A stretch of DNA of 64,000 nt from Carnobacterium maltaromaticum DSM 20342 (GTDB lineage Bacteria; Bacillota; Bacilli; Lactobacillales; Carnobacteriaceae), in the NCBI RefSeq assembly GCF_000744945.1, contig NZ_JQMX01000001.1, positions 2,604,001 through 2,668,000 of the forward strand, read 5' to 3'. Positions 1-11,676 of this stretch are shown piece by piece; the stretch's first letter is position 1, and every line of letters starts with the position of its first letter. The translations under genes were made by a program, and so were the position numbers. Below the pieces are notes generated by a model. That model searched no databases and was not told where the DNA came from. It saw only the letters and a list, made by a program, of their open reading frames with translations.

Positions 1-60
1 TACGTGAGCATCGCAGAACACTAAATGGACGAAGAAGTAGGAAGCAATACAGATAAATTA
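1..60 (+). other. 3' end of the 16S-23S rRNA spacer
   Basis: The sequence ahead of the 23S start is the tail of the internal transcribed spacer of an rRNA operon. No tRNA is seen in this short piece. The rest of the spacer and the 16S gene lie outside the window. Confidence 0.7.
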
Positions 61-2982
<2,922 letters not shown>

Positions 2983-3238
2983 GAAATAAACGGTGAAGAA
3001 CGTTTCCAAAACAATTACTTTTTAAACAGTTCCAGTTTTGAGAGATCAAACTCTCTACAACTAAATAATTGAATCGCAGTTTAGTGTCGATGTAACCATC
3101 AACCTAAACAAGCATTTTTTAACAAATTGCAAGCTAATCAAGGATGTAACTGAGCGAACCCCGGAATGCACTAGTGTGCATGAGGAGTGGAGTAAAGGAA
3201 ACAGACGCAGAGTAGCGCCGCAAGTTGTAAAAAAATTG

Positions 3239-3354
3239 TGTGGTGGCGATAGCGAAAAGGATACACCTGTTCCCATGCCGAACACAGCAGTTAAGCTTTT
3301 CAGCGCCGAGAGTAGTTGGGGGTTTCCCCCTGTGAGGGTAGGACGTTGCCACGC
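3239..3354 (+). rRNA. rrf: 5S ribosomal RNA
   Basis: A 116-base sequence starts TGTGGTGGCGATAGC and ends GACGTTGCCACGC. It carries the conserved CCCATGCCGAACACAG loop. The two ends pair (GTGGTGGC with GTTGCCAC) as expected for helix I. It lies about 255 bases after 23S and 37 bases before the tRNA cluster. Confidence 0.95.
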
Positions 3355-3391
3355 GGATTCAATACATTTAGTCAAAATATCCATTCATTTT

Positions 3392-3467
3392 GGGGGTTTA
3401 GCTCAGTTGGGAGAGCATCTGCCTTACAAGCAGAGGGTCAGCGGTTCGAGCCCGTTAACCCCCACCA
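3392..3467 (+). tRNA. tRNA-Val (anticodon TAC)
   Basis: Acceptor strand GGGGGTT pairs with AACCCCC, and CCA is encoded. The anticodon loop CTTACAA gives TAC. First gene of the eight-tRNA cluster after 5S. Confidence 0.96.
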
Positions 3468-3468
3468 T

Positions 3469-3541
3469 GAGTCATTAGCTCAGTTGGTAGAGCATCTGAC
3501 TTTTAATCAGAGGGTCGTAGGTTCGAATCCTACATGACTCA
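3469..3541 (+). tRNA. tRNA-Lys (anticodon TTT)
   Basis: Acceptor GAGTCAT pairs with ATGACTC. The loop CTTTTAA gives TTT. The discriminator is A and CCA is not encoded. Only one base separates it from tRNA-Val. Confidence 0.96.
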
Positions 3542-3582
3542 TAACTAAACATTTTAAATGAATAGTTAGCTGCCCTTTTTGC

Positions 3583-3667
3583 GCGGGTGTGGCGGAATTG
3601 GCAGACGCACTAGATTTAGGATCTAGCGTTGTAAGACGTGGGGGTTCAAGTCCCTTCACCCGCACCA
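3583..3667 (+). tRNA. tRNA-Leu (anticodon TAG)
   Basis: A class II tRNA with a long variable arm. Acceptor GCGGGTG pairs with CACCCGC, followed by encoded ACCA. The loop TTTAGGA gives TAG. Confidence 0.96.
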
Positions 3668-3685
3668 TAATTATTTTTTTATATA

Positions 3686-3761
3686 GCCGGCTTAGCTCAG
3701 TTGGTAGAGCATCTGATTTGTAATCAGAGGGTCGAGGGTTCAACTCCTTTAGCCGGCACCA
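3686..3761 (+). tRNA. tRNA-Thr (anticodon TGT)
   Basis: Acceptor GCCGGCT pairs with AGCCGGC, with CCA encoded. The loop TTTGTAA gives TGT. Confidence 0.96.
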
Positions 3762-3798
3762 TTTTTATACTATTTCATTAAATAAAATATATGCGATG

Positions 3799-3869
3799 CG
3801 AAAGTAGTTCAGTGGTAGAACATCACCTTGCCAAGGTGGGGGTCGCGGGTTCGAACCCCGTCTTTCGCT
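3799..3869 (+). tRNA. tRNA-Gly (anticodon GCC)
   Basis: Acceptor GCGAAAG pairs with CTTTCGC. The discriminator is T and CCA is not encoded. The loop TTGCCAA gives GCC. Confidence 0.96.
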
Positions 3870-3923
3870 TACTAGATTCGTCTAGCTTGCCCAGATTTCT
3901 TTGAGATCTGATCCACATTCCAT

Positions 3924-4012
3924 GCCGGGGTGGCGGAACTGGCAGACGCACAGGACTTAAAATCCTGCGGTGAGTGATCACCGTGCCGGTTCGATTCCGG
4001 CCCTCGGCACCA
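3924..4012 (+). tRNA. tRNA-Leu (anticodon TAA)
   Basis: A class II tRNA with a long variable arm and CCA encoded. The loop CTTAAAA gives TAA. It is the second leucine tRNA of the cluster. Confidence 0.96.
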
Positions 4013-4015
4013 TTT

Positions 4016-4089
4016 GCACCCATAGCTCAATTGGATAGAGTACTTGACTACGAATCAAGCGGTTAGAGGTTCGACTCCTCTTGGGTGCA
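4016..4089 (+). tRNA. tRNA-Arg (anticodon ACG)
   Basis: Acceptor GCACCCA pairs with TGGGTGC, discriminator A, no CCA. The loop CTACGAA gives ACG. The A34 of this tRNA is the known substrate of TadA, which is encoded at 8955. Confidence 0.96.
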
Positions 4090-4137
4090 TTTCTTTTTTT
4101 TTATAAAGAAAATAGGAACAATTACGATTCATACCCA

Positions 4138-4211
4138 CGGGAAGTAGCTCAGCTTGGTAGAGCACTTGGTTTGGGACCAAGGGGTCGCAGGTTCGAATCC
4201 TGTCTTCCCGA
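4138..4211 (+). tRNA. tRNA-Pro (anticodon TGG)
   Basis: Acceptor CGGGAAG pairs with CTTCCCG. The loop TTTGGGA gives TGG. Last tRNA before the operon terminator. Its family decodes CCN, the codon box used at the +1 slip sites in the prophage. Confidence 0.96.
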
Positions 4212-4224
4212 TAAAATGAACGAT

Positions 4225-4270
4225 AAAAAATGATTTTAATTCCATTTTTGGAGTTAAAATCATTTTTTTT
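4225..4270 (+). terminator. Terminator of the rRNA-tRNA operon
   Basis: An AT-rich inverted repeat (AAATGATTTTAA with TTAAAATCATTT, plus an inner CCA/TGG stem) is followed by a T8 run. Confidence 0.85.
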
Positions 4271-4376
4271 AATTGTAATTTTAGGAAATTAGCTGATCTG
4301 TGACATATTTTCACTGTTTTTTATAAAAATATTGTAGAAATAAGTAGACTTGCTTTTCAAATCTATTATTTTCTCG

Positions 4377-4402
4377 TATAATTAAAGTCAGTATTAGTCA
4401 AA
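4377..4402 (+). promoter_or_regulatory. ctsR-clpC promoter with CtsR operator
   Basis: A TATAAT -10 box lies at 4377-4382. Directly after it is the heptad direct repeat AGTCAGT-ATT-AGTCAAA at 4386-4402. This fits the known CtsR box (two GTCAAA-type heptads 3 bases apart), so CtsR would repress its own operon. The -35 box is weak (TTTCAA near 4355). Confidence 0.85.
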
Positions 4403-4434
4403 ATCTAATAAAATATTTTTAAAGGAGGAGACTC

Positions 4435-4896
4435 ATGCAAAATCAAAATATGTCTGATATTATTGAGGCCTATTTGAAACAAGTTTTAACTGCCCATGAA
4501 CAAATTGAAATTCGGCGTAGTGAAATGGCTAATCAATTTAATTGTGTGCCTTCTCAAATTAATTATGTAATTAACACGCGCTTTACCATCCAACAAGGTT
4601 ATCTAGTTGAAAGTAAACGCGGTGGTGGTGGATACATTAGAATTATTAAAGTAAAATTATTAGACAAAGCAGAAATGCTCGATGCCATGATTCAAATTAT
4701 TGGCGATAAAATTTCACAAAAAGATGCCTATTCAATTGTTCAAAAGTTATATGAAGATGATATGTTAACAAAACGTGAGGCAACTCTAATCCTTTCTGCA
4801 ATGGAAAAACCAGTCTTAACCTTGTGTGGGAAATTAGAAAATGAATTGCGAGCTCAAATTTTAATTGCATTCTTAAATAATCTAAGATATGAGTAA
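4435..4896 (+). CDS. ctsR: Transcriptional repressor CtsR of class III heat-shock genes
   Basis: 153 residues, the usual length. An N-terminal winged-helix DNA-binding domain carries the glycine-rich wing RGGGGYIRI at about residues 62-70, which reads the operator and acts as the heat sensor in this family. The C-terminal half is helical and dimerises. AGGAGG lies 5 bases before the ATG. clpC follows after 30 bases. No mcsA or mcsB lies between them, the shortened ctsR-clpC order seen in several Lactobacillales. A CtsR box in its own promoter predicts autoregulation. Confidence 0.95.
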   Translation: MQNQNMSDIIEAYLKQVLTAHEQIEIRRSEMANQFNCVPSQINYVINTRFTIQQGYLVESKRGGGGYIRIIKVKLLDKAEMLDAMIQIIGDKISQKDAYSIVQKLYEDDMLTKREATLILSAMEKPVLTLCGKLENELRAQILIAFLNNLRYE

Positions 4897-4926
4897 CTAT
4901 TACGGTAAATGATGGAGGAACGATTT

Positions 4927-7419
4927 ATGGATGAATTATTCACTGAAAAAGCTAAGCTAGTTTTAATACTTGCCCAAGAAGAGGCTAAAAATTTCCGTCA
5001 TCATTCAGTTGGCACAGAGCATATTTTATTAGCTCTAGTTGTTGAACAAGATGGGATGGCTGGGAAAACATTACGACAATTTGCCGTAAACGAACAAGAT
5101 GTCCGTGAAGAAATTGAACATTTCACAGGTTACGGCACCATGAAAAATGTTCCTAAAAATGCTTTGCTACCGTACTCTCCTCGTGCGAAACAAGTGATTA
5201 CGTTTGCAACCGATGAGGCTAGACGCTTGGGTGCACCTTTGGTTGGAACGGAGCATTTGTTATTAGGTTTATTACGTGAAGAAGAAATCCTTTCTTCAAA
5301 AATTTTAAGTAATCTAGATGTTAGTTTAAATAAAACGCGCCAACTATTATTGAAGAAAATCGGTGTTTCCGACGTTAACGGGACTAAAGGAGCAAGACGC
5401 GGTCGTCAATCACCTAAACAAGCAACAGGTGGAACTCCTACGTTAGATTCATTAGCACGAGATTTAACAGCACTTGCTAAAGAGGGGAAAATGGATCCAG
5501 TTGTGGGTCGGCATAAAGAAGTTCACCGCTTAATTCAAGTTTTGAGCCGCCGAACTAAAAATAATCCAGTTTTAGTAGGTGAACCAGGAGTTGGTAAAAC
5601 AGCGATTGCAGAAGGTTTAGCGCAAAAGATTATCAATGGTGAAGTACCCAAAGATATGGCTAAAAAACGTTTGATGATGCTAGATATGGGATCTATGGTA
5701 GCTGGTACTAAGTATCGTGGTGAATTTGAAGATAGAATGAAAAAAGTTATTGAAGAAATCTATCAAGATGGCCAAGTCATTTTATTTATTGATGAATTAC
5801 ACACCCTAATTGGTGCAGGTGGAGCTGAAGGCGCTATTGATGCTTCAAACATTCTAAAACCTGCCTTAGCCCGTGGTGAGTTACAAACCATTGGTGCTAC
5901 GACTTTAGATGAATATCAAAAATATATTGAAAAAGATGCTGCATTAGAAAGACGTTTTGCGCCTATTACTGTTGATGAACCAACTCCGGAAGAGGCTGAG
6001 GAAATTCTTTTAGGTCTTCGTTCACGGTATGAGGAACATCATGGTGTGGAAGTTACAGACGAAGCTATCCATGCTGCTGTCCAATTTTCAACTCGCTACA
6101 TTACATCTCGACAATTGCCAGATAAAGCAATTGATTTAATTGATGAATCAGCTGCTAAAGTTCGGTTAGATGTTTCTGATAAACCAACTCCAGTTGCTGT
6201 AGCAGTTGCAGAATTAGATCAACTTGTAAATGATAAAGAACTGGCTATTCAAATGCAAGATTTTGAAAAAGCTGCCGCTATTCGGACGAAAGAAATGCGT
6301 CAAAAGAAAAAAATAGAAACCTTGATTGTCAAAGAAGGAAAACAACATTCTGCATCCAAATTACAAGTAACCGAGTTTGATGTTGCTGAGGTTGTCTCTC
6401 TTTGGACTGGAATTCCAGTGCAACAAATGGAACAAAAAGAAAGTGAACGTTTACTGAATTTAGAAAAAGTATTGCATAGTCGGGTTGTTGGACAAGAAGA
6501 TGCTGTAAGTGCAGTGTCTAGAGCAATGAGACGTGCTAGAAGCGGTTTGAAAGATCCTAACAGACCAATAGGCTCATTTATGTTTTTAGGACCTACAGGT
6601 GTAGGGAAAACGGAATTAGCCAAAGCTTTAGCTGAATCAATGTTTGGTAGTGAAGATGCGTTGATTCGTGTAGATATGTCTGAATACATGGAAAAATATA
6701 GTACAAGTCGTTTAATAGGTTCCCCACCAGGCTATGTTGGATATGATGAAGGTGGACAATTGACTGAAAAAATTCGTCAAAAACCATATTCAGTTGTTCT
6801 ATTGGATGAAGTTGAAAAAGCTCATCCAGATGTCTTTAACATTCTGTTACAGGTTCTAGATGATGGACATTTAACAGATGCTAAGGGTCGCAAAGTCGAT
6901 TTTAAAAATACAATTTTAATTATGACTTCAAACCTTGGCGCAACATCATTAAGAGATGAAAAATCAGTTGGATTTAGTACGAAAGATACGAAAAAAGATC
7001 ATAAAGCAATGGAAAAACGTATTCTGGAAGAATTGAAAAATACGTTTAGACCTGAATTTATTAATCGAATTGATGAAACTATTGTTTTCCACAGTTTAGA
7101 AAAAAATGAATTAAATGAAATTGTTAAGCTGATGGCAGCAATTATTGTCAAACGCCTAAAAGATCTAGATATCCATGTAAAAATTACTCCAGCAGCTATT
7201 GAAGTAATTGCTAAAGCTGGATTTGATCCAGAGTATGGAGCTCGTCCATTACGCAGAGCCTTACAAAAAGAAGTTGAAGATCGTTTGAGTGAAGAATTAC
7301 TAAATAAAACAGTTAAAATTGGAGACCATGTGACAATTGGTGCTGCTAAAGGTAAAATTAACATTCAAGTTAAAGAATTGAAAAAGAAAGCAAAACCTGA
7401 GACAGTTGAAGTGAAATAA
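4927..7419 (+). CDS. clpC: ATP-dependent Clp protease ATP-binding subunit ClpC
   Basis: An AAA+ unfoldase that feeds substrates to ClpP. Two Clp-N repeats occupy about residues 5-145. AAA module D1 has Walker A GEPGVGKT near residue 218. A UVR-type coiled motif ([17 protein letters not shown]) lies near 450. Module D2 has Walker A GPTGVGKT near 555, followed by the C-terminal ClpB-D2-small domain. The ATG at 4927 is preferred over 4909 because GGAGG at 4914-4918 sits 8 bases upstream and the protein then starts [10 protein letters not shown] like other ClpC proteins. Cotranscribed with ctsR. Confidence 0.96.
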   Translation: MDELFTEKAKLVLILAQEEAKNFRHHSVGTEHILLALVVEQDGMAGKTLRQFAVNEQDVREEIEHFTGYGTMKNVPKNALLPYSPRAKQVITFATDEARRLGAPLVGTEHLLLGLLREEEILSSKILSNLDVSLNKTRQLLLKKIGVSDVNGTKGARRGRQSPKQATGGTPTLDSLARDLTALAKEGKMDPVVGRHKEVHRLIQVLSRRTKNNPVLVGEPGVGKTAIAEGLAQKIINGEVPKDMAKKRLMMLDMGSMVAGTKYRGEFEDRMKKVIEEIYQDGQVILFIDELHTLIGAGGAEGAIDASNILKPALARGELQTIGATTLDEYQKYIEKDAALERRFAPITVDEPTPEEAEEILLGLRSRYEEHHGVEVTDEAIHAAVQFSTRYITSRQLPDKAIDLIDESAAKVRLDVSDKPTPVAVAVAELDQLVNDKELAIQMQDFEKAAAIRTKEMRQKKKIETLIVKEGKQHSASKLQVTEFDVAEVVSLWTGIPVQQMEQKESERLLNLEKVLHSRVVGQEDAVSAVSRAMRRARSGLKDPNRPIGSFMFLGPTGVGKTELAKALAESMFGSEDALIRVDMSEYMEKYSTSRLIGSPPGYVGYDEGGQLTEKIRQKPYSVVLLDEVEKAHPDVFNILLQVLDDGHLTDAKGRKVDFKNTILIMTSNLGATSLRDEKSVGFSTKDTKKDHKAMEKRILEELKNTFRPEFINRIDETIVFHSLEKNELNEIVKLMAAIIVKRLKDLDIHVKITPAAIEVIAKAGFDPEYGARPLRRALQKEVEDRLSEELLNKTVKIGDHVTIGAAKGKINIQVKELKKKAKPETVEVK

Positions 7420-7521
7420 AGGTTAACTTCTTAAGTAAAATTGTTTTTATTAGGGAATTTTTTTAAACTATGTTACTATAAAAGAGTAGATTGTTATTAA
7501 TTTGAAGGGAATGTGAATAGA

Positions 7522-7872
7522 ATGAAAAACGCAACTAAAGGATTATTAATTGGATTAGGAGCTACAGTCGTTGTTGGAACAATTATCGTTTCATCATCAG
7601 AAAAAGCTGTTAAGAAGATCGAAAGTTTTATGAACCGCAAACGTGCGAAAGATTTTATTAAAGAAAAGTTAAATGGTAACAATGATGCATTAGAAGTTGT
7701 TGACCATTTATCTGACGAAGAAATTACAAACCTGCTACAAATTGTGGATAAAGTTAATAGCTTAAAAGGACGTATTAACGTGTATGGGGATAACTTGAAA
7801 GATGCTGCTGAAGAATTCAAAAGCACATTACATGGTTACAAAGATACCGTTAAAGAAAAGTTTGAAAATTAA
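7522..7872 (+). CDS. Small membrane-anchored hypothetical protein (YtxH-like)
   Basis: 116 residues. One N-terminal hydrophobic segment (LLIGLGATVVVGTIIV) is followed by a charged, helical, probably coiled-coil region. This resembles YtxH/DUF-type general stress proteins, but no firm family can be named. AAGGGA lies 11 bases before this ATG; an in-frame GTG at 7513 is the alternative start. A single-gene unit closed by a strong terminator. Confidence 0.7.
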   Translation: MKNATKGLLIGLGATVVVGTIIVSSSEKAVKKIESFMNRKRAKDFIKEKLNGNNDALEVVDHLSDEEITNLLQIVDKVNSLKGRINVYGDNLKDAAEEFKSTLHGYKDTVKEKFEN

Positions 7873-7874
7873 TT

Positions 7875-7921
7875 AAAAAAAGCATCAGCTCCTAAGTTAT
7901 TGGAGTCTGGTGCTTTTTTTT
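7875..7921. terminator. Bidirectional terminator
   Basis: Stem AGCATCAGCTCC / GGAGTCTGGTGCT is flanked by an A7 run on the left and a T8 run on the right. It can serve the gene on its left and the convergent regulator on its right. Confidence 0.85.
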
Positions 7922-7946
7922 GCAAAATTTGTGGATAACTAAAATA

Positions 7947-8813
7947 TTAAAGTAATAAAAGGTAGCACAACATTAAATCGTCTTTATCTTTTAAAGAAAA
8001 GCCAGTTGCTTCATTGAAGCGATCTATACGATATTGCAAGGTATTTCTATGCACATAGAGGCTTTTGGCAGCCATTGAAATATTCCCTTGTGTCTCCCAA
8101 AGGGCTTTGACTAATTCTCTCCACTCCGCTTGATCAGAGAATATTTTCTTGAGTTCACTAAGTAATTCGCTCTCTTCCAGAGCAGATTTGATATAGTGGG
8201 AAAGGGCTAGTTGAGATAAAGAGAGGACTGCTAAACCTTTATTTTGCCCTTTTTGTTTTTGAAAAATGGTATACTCTTCATTAAATAAACTTGGAAAAGA
8301 TGGAGTTATAGTCCAATATTGCCCAATATAGCAAATGGATTTTATAGAAAAATCATCTTCTAAGGCTTGAAGGACGCCTACTATTTCTTTAGTACTTAGT
8401 TCAGTTTTTTGCTTTTCTTCGATGATAATTCCGTAATTTTCACTAATGAAAAAGGCATCTTCACAGCCTTCAAAAATATTTTGAAAAGCTTCTAACCAAG
8501 AAGTAGCGTTTTCATTTTGAGAAGGATGAACAATTTCAAATTGAATCACTCGATAGTCACCGTGCTTAGTTGTGGATATCTGTTTATTTTCCCATAAAAA
8601 TTGATACCAAAAGTGTGTATTGAGCGAGTTAGCCGCTGTTTCAGAATACTTAAACAGTTGATTAAGTAGTTTTATTTCGGATGTGGATAAGTCTTGGCTT
8701 TCAATTTGTATCCATTGATTAGAGTAGGGAAAATTTAAGAGCGCTGTATCAAGCTGACGAGTATCGGATAATTTAGCGGTTGGATAGATTGTTTTAAGTT
8801 GTTGGAAATCCAA
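7947..8813 (-). CDS. PucR/CdaR-type transcriptional regulator
   Basis: 288 residues. The C-terminal ~60 residues are a PucR-type helix-turn-helix (GNISMAAKSLYVHRNTLQYR), preceded by a poorly conserved sensing region. Members of this family control purine, sugar diacid or amino-acid catabolism, but the ligand cannot be read from the sequence. It is divergent from tadA, with about 140 bases between the two starts. No target operon is evident next to it. Confidence 0.8.
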   Translation of the reverse strand: MDFQQLKTIYPTAKLSDTRQLDTALLNFPYSNQWIQIESQDLSTSEIKLLNQLFKYSETAANSLNTHFWYQFLWENKQISTTKHGDYRVIQFEIVHPSQNENATSWLEAFQNIFEGCEDAFFISENYGIIIEEKQKTELSTKEIVGVLQALEDDFSIKSICYIGQYWTITPSFPSLFNEEYTIFQKQKGQNKGLAVLSLSQLALSHYIKSALEESELLSELKKIFSDQAEWRELVKALWETQGNISMAAKSLYVHRNTLQYRIDRFNEATGFSLKDKDDLMLCYLLLL

Positions 8814-8954
8814 TTAAATCGCCCCTTTCGTATAGTCATCTCTATAGACAAAACACGAATTAAAGTCTTAAGAGTTGTCTTTATTTTACCATTAATTGAC
8901 AAAAAAAGAAGCTGAATATGGTATGATATAGAAAAATAAAGAAGGAATTGACTA

Positions 8955-9476
8955 ATGTATACACATGTGGAAAAAGAAAAATTTATGCGAGAAGCTATCG
9001 TAGAAGCTAAAAAAGCTGGGGATAAGTTAGAAGTACCGATTGGAGCAGTCATCGTTTTAGATGGAAAAATCATTGCTAGAGGTCATAATCGTCGTGAAGA
9101 AACGAACGATGCAACAACCCATGCTGAAATGATTGCCATTCGAGAAGCAAATCAGGTAATGGAGAGTTGGCGCTTAGAGGAGGCTAGTTTGTTCGTGACT
9201 TTGGAGCCTTGCCCAATGTGTAGTGGCGCGCTTATTATGTCTCGAATGAAGGCCGTTTATTATGGAGCAGCAGATCCTAAAGGTGGAACAGCAGGAACTC
9301 TATTAAACTTATTAACAGATACTCGATTTAATCATCAAGTTGCTGTGGAAAAAGGAATCTTAGAAGAAGAATGTGGAAAACTCCTAAGTGATTTTTTCAG
9401 AGAATTGCGAAAAAGGAAAAAAATAGAAAAAATAAAACAAAAAATAGCGATAGATGAAATAAATACCACAAAATAG
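8955..9476 (+). CDS. tadA: tRNA-specific adenosine deaminase
   Basis: Converts A34 to inosine in tRNA-Arg(ACG), the gene for which lies at 4016. The cytidine/deoxycytidylate deaminase fold is shown by the HAE zinc-ligand and proton-shuttle motif near residue 56 and by PCPMCSGA near residue 86. At 173 residues it is slightly longer than usual, with a Lys-rich C-terminal tail. A TTGACA box at 8896 and a TATGAT box at 8922 lie upstream, with a wide 20-base spacer. Ends at a strong bidirectional terminator. Confidence 0.94.
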   Translation: MYTHVEKEKFMREAIVEAKKAGDKLEVPIGAVIVLDGKIIARGHNRREETNDATTHAEMIAIREANQVMESWRLEEASLFVTLEPCPMCSGALIMSRMKAVYYGAADPKGGTAGTLLNLLTDTRFNHQVAVEKGILEEECGKLLSDFFRELRKRKKIEKIKQKIAIDEINTTK

Positions 9477-9506
9477 CTGTGGATAAACGATAAATTAAAA
9501 AAGATG

Positions 9507-9552
9507 CCCACAGACTTAGAAGAATTTATTCTAAGTCTGTGGGTAACTTTTT
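9507..9552. terminator. Bidirectional terminator between tadA and proC
   Basis: A perfect 13-bp stem CCCACAGACTTAG / CTAAGTCTGTGGG with an A6 run on the left and a T5 run on the right. It serves both convergent genes. Confidence 0.93.
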
Positions 9553-10363
9553 AGTCGTTCATTAACTCGTGATCTCTTTTTATTGTCGCATCCACACCCT
9601 TAATGACTGTTGATATAAATGCTTCGTCTTCGAGAGCAACCAGTCCAGCAACAGTTGTCCCACCTGGAGACGAAACTTGATCAATTAGATCCCAAGGAGA
9701 TTTGTCGCTGGCTAAAAGCATTTCGGCACTGCCAAGGACTGCTTGAGTTGCAATTTTAGTGGCTAAATCTTTTGGCATCCCATTTTTAACGGCTCCTCGA
9801 GCAAGTGAGTCGATAAATAAAAATGTATAAGCTGGCGAACTCCCTGCGATAGCAGTAAAGGTACTGAAATGATGCTCCTCTAGTTCAATCGCTATCCCAA
9901 TTGAATTAAATAAATCTAAAACGAAGCTAATTTGTTGTTTTGAAGCAAATTGATTACTGCATACTGCTGCCATCCCTTTACCAATCAACGCATTTAAATT
10001 TGGCATTACACGGATGATAGGATGTTTTTGAATAGATCCAAGAGTGTCTTCAAGGGAAGCAATCGTTGTGCCTGCTGCTATCGATACCAACAAAGGTTGA
10101 TGTTTTAAAAATGTCGTGTGCAGTTCTTTTAAAACTGTAGGAATTACTCCTGGCTTAACGGCTAAAACAAGCACATCCACAGATTCTGCAAGTTTTTGAC
10201 TTGAAGTACAAGGGTGTGTATTTGTTTCAATAGCAAAACTAGTGGTCTTATCTGAATCCCTATTAAAGACAAAAATATTTTCGTTAGGTAATTGTTTGCT
10301 TTCAATGATGCCTTTAATAATGGCTCGTGCCATATTTCCTGTTCCAATAAAGCCTATTTTCAT
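9551..10363 (-). CDS. proC: Pyrroline-5-carboxylate reductase
   Basis: Last step of proline synthesis: NAD(P)H-dependent reduction of pyrroline-5-carboxylate. The N-terminal Rossmann motif GFIGTGNMARAI is intact. The C-terminal dimerisation domain contains the family signature around DQVSSPGGTTVAGL. 270 residues from the second of two adjacent ATG codons, which has AAGGAG 7 bases upstream. A single gene convergent with tadA. Confidence 0.95.
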   Translation of the reverse strand: MKIGFIGTGNMARAIIKGIIESKQLPNENIFVFNRDSDKTTSFAIETNTHPCTSSQKLAESVDVLVLAVKPGVIPTVLKELHTTFLKHQPLLVSIAAGTTIASLEDTLGSIQKHPIIRVMPNLNALIGKGMAAVCSNQFASKQQISFVLDLFNSIGIAIELEEHHFSTFTAIAGSSPAYTFLFIDSLARGAVKNGMPKDLATKIATQAVLGSAEMLLASDKSPWDLIDQVSSPGGTTVAGLVALEDEAFISTVIKGVDATIKRDHELMND

Positions 10364-10526
10364 CATATCACTCCTTGGTTAGTAGTTGTATTCAAACTAA
10401 CTTTTATTTTACCACATTTTAATCAGCATGCGTTGGCTACGGCTATTTTAAGAGTTTGACTTATTTAGCTCCATTTTTATTGAAAAAAAGACTAGCTTTT
10501 ATTATAGATGTACGGTAGAATAGAAA

Positions 10527-10623
10527 TTGCCGCAAGGCCGTATGGCAATGGTGAGTCTACGAATCGTGTCAGATCCGGAAGGAAGCAGCACTAAGTTGAT
10601 TTCGCCATGTGCTGTATGTACAT
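10527..10623 (+). ncRNA. ffs: Signal recognition particle RNA (small bacterial type)
   Basis: The universally conserved SRP domain IV core GTGTCAGATCCGGAAGGAAG is followed by CAGCACTAAG, and the flanks pair (GGCAATGG with the 3' CCATGTGCTG arm). It lies about 1 kb before dnaX, as in many Firmicutes. Ends are approximate. Confidence 0.93.
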
Positions 10624-10627
10624 AGAG

Positions 10628-10664
10628 AAAAAAGAATCTAATCAATTTGATTAGATTCTTTTTT
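10628..10664. terminator. Bidirectional terminator after SRP RNA
   Basis: Perfect inverted repeat AAAAAAGAATCTAATC / GATTAGATTCTTTTTT with a 5-base loop. It serves the SRP RNA and the convergent carbonic anhydrase gene. Confidence 0.9.
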
Positions 10665-10674
10665 CTTAAATTTT

Positions 10675-11446
10675 TTATTGATTCTCGTGTTTTAGAATTA
10701 TACGCTCATTTAATGGCTGGATTTCACGATTGTTTCCATCGTAATAGGTGTTAAATGTTTTTAATTGTTCTTTAGAAACTTCTACAGGATGCTCCATCAC
10801 GTACCATTCAACATTTTCACTTAGCGGTGGAGTTGTTAGTGAACCTAAATAATGATAGTAGCTAAAGTCAGTTGGGAAAAGTTGACTAGTATTAATTGGA
10901 TCAGAAACGGTAGCTTTTTCACCTTTTTTAATATTTTGTAAAATGGTTTCAAATGCTGGATTGGCTTGACCTTCTTTGAATAAAACGGCTAGTACCGCTA
11001 AGCGACCGTTTTGAGCTTTATTAACAAAGTGTGCTTCAAGTGGGAAATATTCTGAGTTGATGGTATGTTCACTTTTAGCATGAAAATGAAATTGGTTTAA
11101 ATCAAAATTCCGTCCATTAATGACTGCCGTACCAGTGTCATCAATTTGGATACTATGTCCATTATCAACTTCGTCAATCACAAGATCATTGTAGTTGATG
11201 GTGATTTCTCCAGCATCTACCATGGGAACGGCAGTGCTAGTTTCGATATTTATTGGCGACTGAGCATCACCAGCTTCAAAATCCCACTCTTCTTGATTTT
11301 TGTAATCCAAATGTTCTTCTTTTTTTTTCAGACTTGTTTTCTATGTTGGAACTTTCTACAGAAGCTCCTTTTTGTGGTCCACAACTAGCTAATACTAAGA
11401 GACTCATAAAGAGTACCCCAACTAAAATTTTTTTATTTTTCATCAT
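10675..11446 (-). pseudogene. Alpha-type carbonic anhydrase lipoprotein, frameshifted in an A9 tract
   Basis: The catalytic part (10675-11310) is a full alpha-carbonic anhydrase: QSPINI, the zinc-ligand segment QFHFHAKSEH, EAHFVN and SLTTPPLSE are all present. The N-terminus lies in another frame: ATG at 11446 with GGAG 6 bases upstream, a signal peptide and the lipobox LASC. The two frames meet at a run of nine A on the coding strand (T9 at 11320-11328). Eight A would fuse lipobox and enzyme into one ~256-residue surface lipoprotein. Everything else is intact, so this is a fresh frameshift, a phase switch or a read error. Confidence 0.88.
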
Positions 11447-11676
11447 TTTCTTCTCCTTCTATAAGTAATAGCTAAATGATACCATGAAATAAATTTAAAA
11501 ACTGTGTTTATTTTTTTGGAAATTGGGGTAAAAATATGTAATTTTTTTGATTCAATAGGAATATGTATACGAGAAGAGACCAGATTGAAATTAAATGGCT
11601 CTTTCCTAATGAAATATAAGCCTAAATAAAGTATAATAATAGGTAGAAACTATATGAACAAGAAAGAGGGAAATAG

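Noticed and set aside
3176..4314. Reading frames across 5S and the tRNA cluster
   Set aside because: Explained by eight tRNAs and 5S; products contain only translated tRNA sequence.
10162..10347. Reverse frame inside proC
   Set aside because: It overlaps the conserved Rossmann region of proC in another frame.
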